Part shown: piece by piece, positions 17,017-26,413 of the stretch
Position numbering within the stretch: position 1 is the stretch's first letter
Layout: the number at the start of each line of letters is the position of its first letter
Source of the DNA: Planococcus sp. 107-1
GTDB taxonomy: Bacteria; Bacillota; Bacilli; Bacillales_A; Planococcaceae
Assembly: GCF_021513255.1 (NCBI RefSeq)
Contig: NZ_CP090977.1
Coordinates: 1,240,001-1,304,000 of the forward strand
Direction of reading: 5' to 3'
Length of the DNA: 64,000 nt
Notes under the pieces: generated by a model
The model's database searches: none
What the model saw: the letters and a program-made list of their open reading frames with translations, nothing else
Told to the model about the DNA's origin: nothing
Made by a program: the position numbers and the translations under genes

Positions 17017-17460
17017 ATGAATTCACAAGCTCTGAAGTTTTGGAATGACTACTGGGAAAGCGAAAAACGGACTCCGGATACAGCAGCGGAAGCCTTCCAA
17101 TTTGGAGCCGATGCAGATTGGCTGGCAAGTCTTGTGGTTGAAGGCAAGAAAACAGCAACGTGTTCCGCACGTGTTTTATATGAAATCGAAAACGAAGCGC
17201 TGCCTCAAGTGGGTCAATACAATATTGTCCTTGATGCAAAAGAAATGCCTGCCGCCATCATTCAAATTACGGAAGTATCTGTTTTGCCGATGAACGAAGT
17301 GCCGATCGACTTTGCTTTGGCAGAAGGCGAAGGGGATTATAGTTTTTGGTGGAATGCCCATGAACAGTTTTTTGCAGAGGAATTGAAAGCCCACAACCTA
17401 GCTTACTCTGATACGATGCTGTTGGTCTGTGAGCGGTTTAAAGTTGTGCATGTAAAGTGA
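17017..17460 (+). CDS. ASCH-domain protein
   Basis: A 147-residue protein with the ASCH (PUA-like) fold seen in a family of about 150 residues in Bacilli. Typical blocks are ALKFWNDYWES at the N-terminus, the central GKKTATCSARVLYE, VGQYNIVLDA, and the end EGDYSFWWNAHEQFF with LLVCERFKVV. ASCH domains are thought to bind RNA or modified nucleotides, and some hydrolyse modified cytidines; the role here is unknown. The ATG at 17017 follows AAGAGG at six bases. A terminator shared with mnmM follows. Confidence 0.82.
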   Translation: MNSQALKFWNDYWESEKRTPDTAAEAFQFGADADWLASLVVEGKKTATCSARVLYEIENEALPQVGQYNIVLDAKEMPAAIIQITEVSVLPMNEVPIDFALAEGEGDYSFWWNAHEQFFAEELKAHNLAYSDTMLLVCERFKVVHVK

Positions 17461-17465
17461 ATAGA

Positions 17466-17500
17466 AAAAGGCGATGTCCAATAGGGCATCGCCTTTTTCT
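17466..17500. terminator. Bidirectional terminator between ASCH gene and mnmM
   Basis: AAAAGGCGATGTCC / GGGCATCGCCTTTTT hairpin between convergent genes. Confidence 0.85.
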
Positions 17501-18050
17501 ATTTCTTTTCAATCGCTACCAAAAATGGCGGCGAATGGCGCTGGTTAATAAAGCCGTACTGCAAAACGTCGTATGAAGCTTGCGGCAGCTCAGTAACAAA
17601 ATTCAATACTGCATCCCGCTCTTCGCTGCCGCCTTCATGCCCGGAATAAATGACGATCAGTACAACGCCTTTTGACTTCAATAAGCTTAGGCATTGCTCG
17701 ATGGCATCTAGTGTAGACTGGGATTTTGTGATGATGCTGTGATCACCTTTTGGCAGATAGCCGAGATTGAAGACGGCCGCAGCAATCGGTTCTTTCACAT
17801 AGCTTGAAATTTTCGCGTGGCTGTCATGAATCAGTTCGACTTGTAAAAATCCATGGACGCGCTCACGTGTGTTTCGGATCGCTTCTTCCTGGATATCGAA
17901 AGCAAAAACTTTACCGCCATCGCCGACGAGCCCTGCCAAAAAATGCGTATCGTGGCCATTTCCTGCAGTAGCGTCGATGGCGCAGTCACCCGTTTCGACC
18001 GCTTGTTCCAATAAAAATTTTGTATAAGGCAATACGCGCTGCAAAGTCAT
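17499..18050 (-). CDS. mnmM: tRNA 5-aminomethyl-2-thiouridine methyltransferase MnmM (YtqB)
   Basis: A 183-residue class I methyltransferase matching B. subtilis YtqB, shown to methylate nm5s2U to mnm5s2U at tRNA wobble positions. The SAM-binding motif DATAGNGHDTHFLA is near residue 28, FAFDIQEEAI near 52, FNLGYLPKGDHSI near 95, and the end INQRHSPPFLVAIEKK. The ATG at 18050 follows GGGAGTG and overlaps the stop of ytqA as ATGA, so the two are coupled. Longer open sequence upstream is the ytqA end in another frame. Confidence 0.92.
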   Translation of the reverse strand: MTLQRVLPYTKFLLEQAVETGDCAIDATAGNGHDTHFLAGLVGDGGKVFAFDIQEEAIRNTRERVHGFLQVELIHDSHAKISSYVKEPIAAAVFNLGYLPKGDHSIITKSQSTLDAIEQCLSLLKSKGVVLIVIYSGHEGGSEERDAVLNFVTELPQASYDVLQYGFINQRHSPPFLVAIEKK

Positions 18051-18999
18051 GCATTGACACACTCCCGGTAATTTTTTCCCTGCCACGAATTCCGCTCGGC
18101 CAATTCGGCATCAATGCCGTTTAGCACGTCCCATTTATTGGCGCTCCACATCGGACCAATCATCAAGTCGATAGGGCCGTCTCCGGTAATCCGCTGAACG
18201 ACCATTTCAGGCGGCAGCACTTCCAGTTGATCTGCAACCAAATGGATGTAATCCTGCTTCTCAAGAAATTCAACCATTCCTTTTTCATACTGTTTCACCA
18301 TCGGCGTCCCCTTTAATAAATGAAGCAGATGGATTTTAATCCCTTGGACATCCAGCTTCGCCACTTCACGGGCGGTTTCCATCATCATATCGCGATCCTC
18401 AAGAGGCAAGCCATTGATGATATGGGTGCATACGCGGATGCCGCGGTTCCGAAGTTTTGTGACGCCTTCCACATACGAAGGGAAATCATGCGCCCGGTTC
18501 ACAAGAAGCGCGGTGCGTTCATGGACGGTTTGCAAGCCGAGCTCCACCCATAAATACGTCCGTTCGTTTAATTCGGCGAGGTAATCAACCACATCATCCG
18601 GCAAGCAGTCGGACGCGTTGCGATACTTAAGCCAATGACATTTTCCTGTTCAAGCGCCGCTTCAAATTTTTCTTTGATCACCGAAAGTGGAGCATGGGTA
18701 TTCGTATAGGCCTGGAAATACGCCATATACTTCCCGTCTTTCCATTTTCGGTGCATTTTTTCTTTTATTTTATCGAATTGGACGGGAATCGAATCGACCC
18801 GGTCTCCTGCGAAATCACCAGAGCCGGCGACACTGCAGAATGTGCAGCCGCCGTGCGCAACCGTACCATCTCGGTTTGGGCAATCAAAGCCGGCATCGAG
18901 TGCGATTTTCATCACTTTAAATCCGAAATGGTCGCGCAAATGCCGATTCCATGTGTAATAGCGTTTGCCGTCAGAAGAAAAAGGCAAGTTCATTTCCAT
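18047..18999 (-). pseudogene. ytqA: Radical SAM protein YtqA, single frameshift
   Basis: A radical SAM protein of the YtqA/YhcC family (about 317 residues when repaired). The iron-sulfur cysteines lie in CPNRDGTVAHGGCTFC, followed by GYMAYFQAYTNTHAP-type and IATRPDCLPDDVVDYL segments; the second half has WVELGLQ, CTHIINGLP, and IKIHLLHLLKGT. The frame breaks near plus base 18610, where ACGCGTCCGGACTGC is read without one G. Both halves are otherwise intact, so sequencing error is likely. The start ATG at 18999 follows GAGGAG at nine bases. The gene is coupled to mnmM and divergent from the MFS exporter. The family's reaction is not firmly known. Confidence 0.88.
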
Positions 19000-19156
19000 C
19001 GTAAACAACTCCTCTTTTTTCCATTGTAGCATGTGCAAAATTGCCGCTTCAACGGCAGAAAAATCTGTCTTTAAGATATCGAAATATTTCTCTTGTAGAG
19101 ACGGTTCAAAAGGAATACAATGACTCTTGGAATTTAGTACGAAGGGAAGAATTTTC

Positions 19157-20350
19157 ATGCCGAAACGCGTCTGGCTCTTAATCATCGGAATGCTCGTCAA
19201 CGTAACGGGTAATTCGTTTTTGTGGCCATTAACTACCATATATATGCACGATCATTTAGGGAAATCGTTATCGCTTGCCGGGCTTGTTTTGATGGGCAAT
19301 GCGGGAGCGGCGGTCATCGGCAATTTGCTCGGTGGAGCGCTGTTCGATAAATTCGGCGGATACAAGTCGATCATGGCGGGGAATATCATTACCGTCATTG
19401 CACTGTCCGGTTTAACGATCTGGCATGAGTTTTTGCCATTCGTTGTTTTTTACACCATTATCGGATTCAGTGGGGGGATTGTATTTCCAAGTATGTATGC
19501 AATGGTTGGGACTGTCTGGCCAGAAGGCGGCCGTAAAGCCTTTAACGCCATTTACTTGGCACAGAATGTGGGTGTAGCGGCAGGACCAGCGATGGCGGGA
19601 ATTCTTGCTGCTTATAGTTTCGACTATATTTTTGGAGCCAATCTGGCAACATACATCTTATTTTTCTTCATTGCATTATTCGGATTCAAATCGATGTCGA
19701 TTTCCCCAGGTTCACATACTTCGGTTATAAATGAAGGGAAAAAGATACGGAAAAAGGCGCCTTTCAATGCTTTGATGATCGTTTCGGCCGGATATTTTCT
19801 TTGCTGGGTCGGATATGTGCAGTGGCAGTCGACAATTTCCGCCTACACACAGGAAATCGGCATCACATTGACGCAATATAGTTTCTTATGGACATTGAAC
19901 GGCGTATTGATCGTGGCTGGACAGCCTTTTATCCGCCCAATCATGAAACGCATCGAAGATAATATCAAGCAGCAATTGATTATCGGGATTTTAATTATGA
20001 TGGTTTCTTATGTTGTCGTTGCATTTGCGCAGGATTTCTCGATGTTCATTGCAGCAATGGCCATTTTGACTGTTGGTGAAATGTTCGTATGGCCGGCAGT
20101 ACCGGCGCTCGCAAACCAATTGGCGCCGAAAGGCCGTGAAGGATTCTATCAAGGCATAGTCAATAGCGTCGCAACCGGCGGCCGCATGGTCGGCCCGCTG
20201 CTCGGCGGTGTCATGGTTGATGTGTACGGGATGCCGGCATTATTTGTACTTGTTACAGTTCTAGTCGCAATCGCAATCATTACGTCATTGCTCTATGACC
20301 GTCCGCTGAAAAAAGAGCAGGCAGAGAAATTGCAGGAGAATTATAGTTGA
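19157..20350 (+). CDS. yttB: MFS family exporter (YttB-like)
   Basis: A 397-residue major facilitator protein with twelve predicted helices. The loop GGALFDKFGGYKS fits the MFS loop 2-3 pattern GxLxDRxGxK, and GPLLGGVMVDVYG repeats it in the second half. TGNSFLWPLTTIYM near residue 17 is typical of DHA1-type drug exporters. The ATG at 19157 follows GAAGGGAAG; ten extra codons upstream are not used. The symbol rests on location beside ytqA and length and is tentative. Substrate unknown. It is divergent from ytqA and ends in a terminator. Confidence 0.85.
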   Translation: MPKRVWLLIIGMLVNVTGNSFLWPLTTIYMHDHLGKSLSLAGLVLMGNAGAAVIGNLLGGALFDKFGGYKSIMAGNIITVIALSGLTIWHEFLPFVVFYTIIGFSGGIVFPSMYAMVGTVWPEGGRKAFNAIYLAQNVGVAAGPAMAGILAAYSFDYIFGANLATYILFFFIALFGFKSMSISPGSHTSVINEGKKIRKKAPFNALMIVSAGYFLCWVGYVQWQSTISAYTQEIGITLTQYSFLWTLNGVLIVAGQPFIRPIMKRIEDNIKQQLIIGILIMMVSYVVVAFAQDFSMFIAAMAILTVGEMFVWPAVPALANQLAPKGREGFYQGIVNSVATGGRMVGPLLGGVMVDVYGMPALFVLVTVLVAIAIITSLLYDRPLKKEQAEKLQENYS

Positions 20351-20364
20351 TGAATCGAGCTTAG

Positions 20365-20395
20365 AAGAAGGTCCCTTGATGGGCCTTCTTTTTTT
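20365..20395 (+). terminator. Terminator after yttB
   Basis: GAAGGTCCC / GGGCCTTC hairpin with a short loop and a run of seven T. Confidence 0.8.
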
Positions 20396-20482
20396 ATATG
20401 GGCTAAAATGGAAGAAGCAGTTATTCCTTTTGATTTGATCCCCCTGTATTGCCTTTTAGGCCATACTTTGTTTAAATTAAAA

Positions 20483-20496
20483 TGAAAGCGTTTTTA
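20483..20496 (+). promoter_or_regulatory. Catabolite-responsive element (cre) upstream of scoA
   Basis: TGAAAGCGTTTTTA agrees with the strong cre TGAAAGCGTTTTCA at 13 of 14 positions. It lies about 45 bases before the scoA start, where CcpA (encoded at 46.9 kb) could repress the CoA-transferase genes when sugar is plentiful. Confidence 0.7.
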
Positions 20497-20538
20497 TTTA
20501 CATAATTCTGTCAACGGAAAGAACGGGGGATGGCTGAA

Positions 20539-21231
20539 ATGAAACCGATTTATGGATCTGCACGCGAAGCGGTGGAACAAATTCAAGACGGCGCCACAAT
20601 TATGGTTGGCGGGTTCGGACTAGTAGGAATTCCGGAGCAGCTGATTTTGGCGTTGGTCGATAAAGGGGTAACGGACCTGACAGTGATTTCGAATAACTGC
20701 GGAGTCGACGAGTGGGGTCTCGGTCTTTTACTGAAGAACAAACAAATCAAGAAAATGATCGGTTCTTATGTGGGAGAAAATAAGGAATTTGAGCGCCAAG
20801 TACTGTCTGGCGAAATAGAAGTGGAATTGACGCCGCAAGGCACATTGGCTGAAAAGATGCGCGCAGGCGGAGCTGGGATTCCAGCATTCTTCACACCGGC
20901 TGGAGTGGGTACGACGGTCGCTGAAGGAAAAGAAATCCGTGAGTTTGACGGCAAAGAATACGTGCTTGAACATGCACTTCGTGCCGATTTCGCATTAGTG
21001 CGTGCACATAAAGCGGATAAGATGGGGAATCTCGTCTACAACAAAACTGCGCAGAATTTCAATCCGTTGGCCGCAGCGGCTGGAAAAATTACGATTGCGG
21101 AAGTCGAAGAAATCGTTGAAACCGGCGACATCGATCCGAATCATGTCCAAACGCCGAGCATTTATGTGCAAGGCTTATTGCAAGCGAAGCAGGAAAAACG
21201 CATTGAACGGTTAACAACCCGTTCAGTCTAA
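20539..21231 (+). CDS. scoA: 3-oxoacid CoA-transferase subunit A
   Basis: A 230-residue alpha subunit of a family I CoA-transferase (ScoA/AtoD/SCOT N-half). It transfers CoA between succinate or acetate and acetoacetate, allowing use of ketoacids. The glycine-rich [16 protein letters not shown] near residue 20, [29 protein letters not shown], and the family end [10 protein letters not shown] are present. Two ATGs are in frame; GGGGG directly touches the first, so I use the second (20539), nine bases from it. A near-perfect cre upstream suggests catabolite repression. The B subunit follows immediately. Exact acyl specificity is not visible. Confidence 0.92.
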   Translation: MKPIYGSAREAVEQIQDGATIMVGGFGLVGIPEQLILALVDKGVTDLTVISNNCGVDEWGLGLLLKNKQIKKMIGSYVGENKEFERQVLSGEIEVELTPQGTLAEKMRAGGAGIPAFFTPAGVGTTVAEGKEIREFDGKEYVLEHALRADFALVRAHKADKMGNLVYNKTAQNFNPLAAAAGKITIAEVEEIVETGDIDPNHVQTPSIYVQGLLQAKQEKRIERLTTRSV

Positions 21232-21249
21232 GAAAGGATGTGTGCAGCG

Positions 21250-21902
21250 ATGGATAAAAACCAAGTAAGAGAAAGAATTGCGAGACGCGCAGAAAAAGAA
21301 ATTAATGATGGAGACTACGTAAACTTAGGGATCGGAATGCCGACTTTGGTGGCGAACTTCATCTCGGACAATAAAAGTGTTGTGCTCCAGTCAGAAAACG
21401 GATTGCTCGGCATCGGACCCTATCCGACTGAAGACGAAGTGGATCCGGATTTGATCAATGCCGGCAAAGAAACTGTGACGACCATTAAAGGCTCTTCTTT
21501 TTTCACAAGCGCTGAATCGTTCGCGATGATTCCGGCGGGCATATTGATGTGGCGATCTTAGGCGGAATGGAAGTTGCTGAAAATGGGGACTTGGCGAACT
21601 GGATGATTCCCGGGAAAATGATCAAGGGCATGGGCGGAGCGATGGATCTGGTGCATGGCGCCAAAAAGGTGATTGTCATCATGGATCATGTATCAAAAGA
21701 CGGATCTTCAAAAATCAAAAAGCAATGCGACTTGCCGCTTACGGGTAAAGGCGTTGTCAACAAGATCATCACTGACCGTGCCGTTATCGAAGTGACGCCT
21801 GACGGACTAGTGCTGACGGAAGTGTTCGAAGGCTTCAGCGTCCAAGATATCATTGATGCCACAGATGCGCCTCTGAATACAGAAAACGTGAAAGTGTCCT
21901 GA
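21250..21902 (+). pseudogene. scoB: 3-oxoacid CoA-transferase subunit B, single frameshift
   Basis: The beta subunit of the CoA-transferase, 217 residues when repaired, like B. subtilis ScoB (216). The catalytic glutamate lies in [14 protein letters not shown] near residue 47, and [14 protein letters not shown] precedes it. The second part runs [36 protein letters not shown], and [14 protein letters not shown]. The frame is lost near 21532-21533, where the family has SFAMIRGGHID; restoring one G (CGC GGC GGG) gives exactly that. The start is taken at 21250 rather than 21238, because the ribosome site overlaps the first ATG. Without repair the enzyme would lose its C-terminal half. Confidence 0.9.
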
Positions 21903-21950
21903 ACTATTGCCAAAAAACGGCGGTTCCGCTAAACTAAAGATAATAGTAAA

Positions 21951-22176
21951 CGACAGTGAAGAGGATCAGTAAATTGTTTTCATTCCGAAGAGAGCCGGCG
22001 GTAGGTGCAAGCCGGTGTTTGGAGCAATTGAACTCGCCTTGGAGTCCGTGTATGTGAAACCAAGTAAGATACACCGTTTTCCGCGTTAAGGAGTCAAGTT
22101 GAGCGAGCAATCGCTAATTTGGGTGGTACCGCGGAAACTCCCGTCCCTTATTAATATGAGGGACGGGAGTTTTTAT
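21951..22176 (+). ncRNA. T-box leader of leuS, leucine specifier
   Basis: The T-box sequence AATTTGGGTGGTACCGCGG (about 22117-22135) is followed by a strong terminator ACTCCCGTCCCT / AGGGACGGGAGT with a T run. Stem I begins around GTGAAGAGGATCAG. The specifier is probably CTC (22033-22035) in TTGAACTCGCC, a leucine codon, matching the downstream gene. Uncharged tRNA-Leu would favour antitermination. Confidence 0.95.
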
Positions 22177-22195
22177 TTTTGAGGAGGAATTTGAG

Positions 22196-24613
22196 ATGAC
22201 ATTCAAGCACAAGACAGTCGAGAAGAAATGGCAGAAGTTCTGGGATCAGAACAAAACGTTCAAAATGGAAACTGATTTTGATAAACCGAAGTTCTACGCA
22301 TTGGATATGTTCCCTTACCCCTCTGGAGCTGGACTCCACGTTGGGCACCCGGAAGGTTACACGGCAACGGATATCTTAAGCCGAGTGAAGCGCATGCAGG
22401 GCTATAATGTCCTTCATCCGATGGGCTGGGATGCATTCGGCCTTCCGGCAGAACAATATGCACTGGATACAGGAAACGACCCGGCGGAATTCACGGCGAA
22501 AAACATCGCAACGTTCAAACGCCAAATCCAGGAACTTGGATTTTCGTATGACTGGGACCGCGAAGTCAACACGACGGATCCGTCTTACTATAAATGGACG
22601 CAATGGATTTTTATCCAGCTTTACAATAAAGGCTTGGCCTATGTAGATGAAGTGGCTGTGAACTGGTGCCCGGCGCTAGGGACAGTTCTTGCTAATGAAG
22701 AAGTAGTCGACGGCGTTTCTGAACGCGGAGGACATCCGGTTGAACGCCGCCCAATGCGCCAATGGGTGCTGCGCATTACGGAATATGCAGACCGTTTGCT
22801 TGAAGACTTGGATGATCTTGACTGGCCGGAAAGCTTGAAAGACATGCAGCGCAACTGGATCGGAAAATCCGAAGGGGCAGAACTTGAGTTTGGAGTCGAA
22901 GGCACAGCGCATTCTTTCCGCGCATTTACAACACGTCCAGATACGATTTTCGGTGCAACTTATGCAGTGCTTGCACCGGAACATAAATTGGTGGCTTCCA
23001 TCACGACGGCTGATCAAAAAGCGGCAGTCGAAAAATACATCGATGACGTGAAAACGAAAAGCGATTTAGAGCGTACGGATTTGGCCAAATCGAAATCAGG
23101 CGTCTTTACCGGTTCATTTGCAATCAATCCGGTCAGCGGCGAAAAAATGCCGATCTGGATTGCCGATTATGTACTTGCTACTTACGGAACTGGGGCCATC
23201 ATGGCAGTTCCAGCACATGATGAGCGCGACTATGAATTTGCGAAGCAATTCGACTTGCCGATTGTCGAAGTAGTATCCGGTGGAAACATCGCGGAAGAAG
23301 CATACGCAGGCGACGGCGAATTGATCAATTCCGATTTCTTGAACGGATTGAACAAAAAAGAAGCGATCGCAAAAGCGATTGCTTGGCTTGAAGAACACGG
23401 TGTCGGTGAGAAGAAAATTACGTATCGCCTACGCGATTGGCTATTTAGCCGCCAGCGCTATTGGGGTGAGCCAATTCCGATCATCCACTGGGAAGATGGC
23501 ACTATGACGCCGGTCGATGAAAAAGACTTGCCGTTGATGCTTCCTGTAACAAAAGATATTAAACCGAGCGGCACCGGCGAATCGCCGCTTGCGAATATCA
23601 CCGAATGGGTCAATGTCGTCCATCCGGAAACAGGCATGAAAGGCCGCCGCGAAACAAATACGATGCCGCAATGGGCAGGAAGCTGCTGGTACTACTTGCG
23701 CTATATCGATCCGACAAATGATGAAATGTTGGCCGATCCGGAATTATTGAAGCACTGGCTTCCGGTCGATGTCTATATCGGCGGAGCAGAACATGCCGTC
23801 CTTCATTTATTGTATGCGCGTTTCTGGCATAAAGTGCTTTACGATCTTGGCGTTGTGCCGACGAAAGAGCCGTTCCAGAAATTGTTCAACCAAGGAATGA
23901 TCCTCGGGGAAGGCAATGAAAAAATGTCGAAATCTAAAGGCAATGTCGTCAACCCGGACCAGATCATCGAAAGCCACGGTGCAGACACACTTCGCCTTTA
24001 TGAAATGTTCATGGGACCGCTTGAAGCTTCGATTGCTTGGTCAACTAATGGCTTGGACGGGGCACGCCGCTTCCTAGACCGTGTTTGGCGGTTGTTCATC
24101 GATGAAGAAAGAGATGCATTGAGTGCGAAAATCGTGGATTCAAACGACGGCAAATTGGAAAAAGTCTATCACCAAACCGTGAAGAAAGTAACGGAAGACT
24201 TTGAAGGGCTTCGTTTCAATACAGGCATTTCGCAAATGATGGTCTTCATCAACGAAGGCTATAAAGTCGACGCGATTCCAAAAGAATACGTTGAAGGCTT
24301 TGTGAAATTATTGTCGCCAGTTGCTCCGCACGTAGCAGAAGAGCTATGGGAGAAATTGGGCCACTCAGAAACGGTGACGTATGAAGCTTGGCCAACGTTC
24401 GATGAATCGAAAATGATCGATGATGAAATCGAGGTAGTTGTCCAAGTGAACGGCAAAGTGAAAACGAAATTACTGATTGCTAAAGACAGCACGAAAGAAC
24501 AATTGGAAGCAGCGGCATTGGCGGATGAGCATGTCCAAAAAGCTGCAGAAGGCAAACAAGTCCGCAAAGTCATCGCGATTCCAGGGAAATTGGTAAACGT
24601 GGTAGTCGGATAA
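22196..24613 (+). CDS. leuS: Leucyl-tRNA synthetase
   Basis: An 805-residue class I synthetase that charges tRNA-Leu. The HIGH motif appears as [12 protein letters not shown] near residue 47, and KMSKS as [15 protein letters not shown] near 574. The editing domain lies between them, with the [12 protein letters not shown] threonine-rich region near 240. [13 protein letters not shown] and the C-terminal anticodon-binding and end domains ([13 protein letters not shown]) complete the bacterial LeuS form. Length matches B. subtilis (804). The ATG follows GGAGG. Expression is controlled by the leucine T-box upstream, and a terminator follows. Confidence 0.97.
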   Translation: MTFKHKTVEKKWQKFWDQNKTFKMETDFDKPKFYALDMFPYPSGAGLHVGHPEGYTATDILSRVKRMQGYNVLHPMGWDAFGLPAEQYALDTGNDPAEFTAKNIATFKRQIQELGFSYDWDREVNTTDPSYYKWTQWIFIQLYNKGLAYVDEVAVNWCPALGTVLANEEVVDGVSERGGHPVERRPMRQWVLRITEYADRLLEDLDDLDWPESLKDMQRNWIGKSEGAELEFGVEGTAHSFRAFTTRPDTIFGATYAVLAPEHKLVASITTADQKAAVEKYIDDVKTKSDLERTDLAKSKSGVFTGSFAINPVSGEKMPIWIADYVLATYGTGAIMAVPAHDERDYEFAKQFDLPIVEVVSGGNIAEEAYAGDGELINSDFLNGLNKKEAIAKAIAWLEEHGVGEKKITYRLRDWLFSRQRYWGEPIPIIHWEDGTMTPVDEKDLPLMLPVTKDIKPSGTGESPLANITEWVNVVHPETGMKGRRETNTMPQWAGSCWYYLRYIDPTNDEMLADPELLKHWLPVDVYIGGAEHAVLHLLYARFWHKVLYDLGVVPTKEPFQKLFNQGMILGEGNEKMSKSKGNVVNPDQIIESHGADTLRLYEMFMGPLEASIAWSTNGLDGARRFLDRVWRLFIDEERDALSAKIVDSNDGKLEKVYHQTVKKVTEDFEGLRFNTGISQMMVFINEGYKVDAIPKEYVEGFVKLLSPVAPHVAEELWEKLGHSETVTYEAWPTFDESKMIDDEIEVVVQVNGKVKTKLLIAKDSTKEQLEAAALADEHVQKAAEGKQVRKVIAIPGKLVNVVVG

Positions 24614-24621
24614 CATAACAG

Positions 24622-24652
24622 AACCTGTCGAGGGATTCTCGGCAGGTTTTTT
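24622..24652 (+). terminator. Terminator of leuS
   Basis: AACCTGTCGAG / CTCGGCAGGTT hairpin followed by a T run. Confidence 0.85.
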
Positions 24653-24659
24653 GTTTTGC

Positions 24660-24752
24660 GCAAATAAACGAGGTTATTCCGCAAACAAAGTATGAAATTC
24701 CGCAAACAAATTCCAGTATTCCGCAAACAAATCCGGAATTAGGCAAAATAAA
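24660..24752. repeat. Short degenerate tandem array, about 21-base period
   Basis: The word GCAAACAAA or a close variant recurs at 24660, 24681, 24702, 24723 and 24743, i.e. every 21 bases, then 20. Three of the five units share TTCCGCAAACAAA exactly. It sits between the leuS terminator and the ytfP terminator. It would also encode a seven-residue repeat on the minus strand, but no credible gene uses it. Confidence 0.75.
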
Positions 24753-24785
24753 ACCCCATTTGCATCCCGGCAAATGGGGTTTTTA
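24751..24785. terminator. Bidirectional terminator at the 3' end of ytfP
   Basis: AAACCCCATTTG / CAAATGGGGTTT hairpin with an 8-base loop; serves the minus-strand ytfP gene. Confidence 0.85.
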
Positions 24786-24786
24786 C

Positions 24787-26064
24787 TTAATGCGTCAGTT
24801 GTAAATCTTCAGCAAAAGCAGCAGCACTGCGCCCTGCAACATTTCCGGTCACGAGTGCGGAAGTGATATTGTAGCCGCCTGTGTAGCCGTGGATGTCCAA
24901 GATCTCGCCACAGAAGTAAAGGCCGGGCTTTTTCTTCGAAGCCATCGTTTTTGGTTCAATTTCCTTGATCGAGACACCGCCGCCGGTGACAAAGGCTTTC
25001 TCAATCGGCTGCGTGCCAGTCACGGTCATTGAGAATGCCGTCAATTGCTGAGCGAATGCCCGCACTTTGTCGCTTGCAAGTTCTGCACCGATGGCTTGCG
25101 GATCGATGCCTGCGCGTTCCATCAAAAACAGCAGCCAACGTTCTTGGGTGATGCTTTTCCAGACGTTTTTCACCGCTTTTTTCGGTTCGTCTTTCATCAT
25201 TTTATGAAGCAGTTGGAAAGCGGATTCCGCATTTTCCTCAGGCATCGTGTTGATGCGCATCTGCACCGGTTCGCCGCCGTTCTTTTTCATTTCCTTGACG
25301 ACGTACTGGCTGCAGCGAAGCACCGCGGGGCCGCTCAATCCGAAATGGGTGAAGAGCATATCCATTTGGTGGGTCACTAAATTCTTCCCTTTTTTATTCA
25401 GCACCGAAACAGCAGCGTCGCGAAGGGCAAGGCCTTGTAGATCGCGGCTCACGATGAACGGCTCTTTGGACAATAAAGGAACTTCGGTCGGATACAAATC
25501 GGTTACGGTGTGCCCCGCTTTTTCAGCCCACGGGTAGCCATCGCCCGTCGAGCCCGTTTGCGGAACGGCTTTTCCGCCGACTGCGACAACAATCGCTTTG
25601 GCGGTAAATTCTTCGCCCGAATGCAGCCGGACGCCGGTCACTTTTTCGTCGGTCATCAATAATTTCTTAACCGGTGAATCGAGCATGACTTTCACGTTCA
25701 GCCGGTCCATTTCGCGGAACATGGCATCCGCCACGTCTTGCGCCCGGTTGGAAACGGGGAACATGCGACCGTGGTCTTCTTCTTTCAAAGCAACGCCCAA
25801 CCCTTCAAAAAAAGAGATGATGTCTTCGTTGTTGAAGACGGAAAACGGACTGTGCAGGAATCTGCCGTTGCCTGGAATATGTTTCACAATTTCGTCAAGA
25901 GGCAGCCGGTTGGTCACATTGCAGCGTCCGCCGCCGGAAATAATCAGTTTTTTTCCGAGCTTTTTGCCTTTTTCAATAAGTAAAACCTGTTGTCCGGTTG
26001 ATGCAGCGGCGATGGAAGCCATCAAGCCTGAGGGACCCCCGCCGATAATAATAACGTCATACAT
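24787..26064 (-). CDS. ytfP: HI0933-family FAD-dependent oxidoreductase YtfP
   Basis: A 425-residue flavoprotein of the HI0933/YhiN/YtfP family. The N-terminal FAD-binding motif is [17 protein letters not shown] (GxGxxG), followed by [20 protein letters not shown] and [18 protein letters not shown] and [22 protein letters not shown] segments and the end [16 protein letters not shown] are hallmarks. The reaction is unknown. The start ATG at 26064 begins directly with the FAD motif; the frame stays open upstream through the dispersed repeat, but that part is not conserved coding sequence. Only a weak ribosome site is visible. Confidence 0.9.
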   Translation of the reverse strand: MYDVIIIGGGPSGLMASIAAASTGQQVLLIEKGKKLGKKLIISGGGRCNVTNRLPLDEIVKHIPGNGRFLHSPFSVFNNEDIISFFEGLGVALKEEDHGRMFPVSNRAQDVADAMFREMDRLNVKVMLDSPVKKLLMTDEKVTGVRLHSGEEFTAKAIVVAVGGKAVPQTGSTGDGYPWAEKAGHTVTDLYPTEVPLLSKEPFIVSRDLQGLALRDAAVSVLNKKGKNLVTHQMDMLFTHFGLSGPAVLRCSQYVVKEMKKNGGEPVQMRINTMPEENAESAFQLLHKMMKDEPKKAVKNVWKSITQERWLLFLMERAGIDPQAIGAELASDKVRAFAQQLTAFSMTVTGTQPIEKAFVTGGGVSIKEIEPKTMASKKKPGLYFCGEILDIHGYTGGYNITSALVTGNVAGRSAAAFAEDLQLTH

Positions 26065-26117
26065 ATATAAGAACTCGCTTTCGTTTTTAATTTGAATAGA
26101 GGAAAAGTATTTTAATT

Positions 26118-26309
26118 GTCGAGACTCCGCTTTTCTTAATGTCCAGACTCCAGCGCTTGTCGGGGCTAGACGGGCGCTTCCGCTTTTCTTAGTGTCCAGA
26201 CTCCGATGCCTAGCTCCTCGGACATAAGCCAGCCCAGCTGTGCGGCAAAGAACGCCGCTTCGCTGTTCCGTCTTATGTCTGCCGGAGCTGAACAGGCATC
26301 TCCGCTTTT
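26118..26309 (-). repeat. Dispersed modular repeat, copies A and B plus a fragment
   Basis: Read on the minus strand, each module begins AAAAGCGGA and ends GGAGTCTGGACA. Module A covers 26193-26309 (117 bases) and contains CATAAGAC...GAAGCGGCG...GCCGCACAGC...GGCTTATG, which can fold on itself. Module B, 26140-26187 (48 bases), keeps both ends but lacks the middle. An end fragment follows at 26118-26134. Related modules lie at 52226-52497 in the opposite orientation. The interval 26065-26413 holds no other recognisable gene. Confidence 0.8.
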
Positions 26310-26413
26310 CTTTTAGTATACACGATGCATTGAAACTCGTTGAGTAATTTCTTTTATAGGTGTAAACTATCGTGTAGATTGCTTTTAACATTGAACAAGT
26401 CAGGAAGTGCAAA

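Noticed and set aside
24570..24773. Minus-strand frame with FVCGI repeats over the leuS end
   Set aside because: It overlaps the leuS coding end and its terminator, and the repeat comes from the 21-base DNA array; no ribosome site or relatives known to me.
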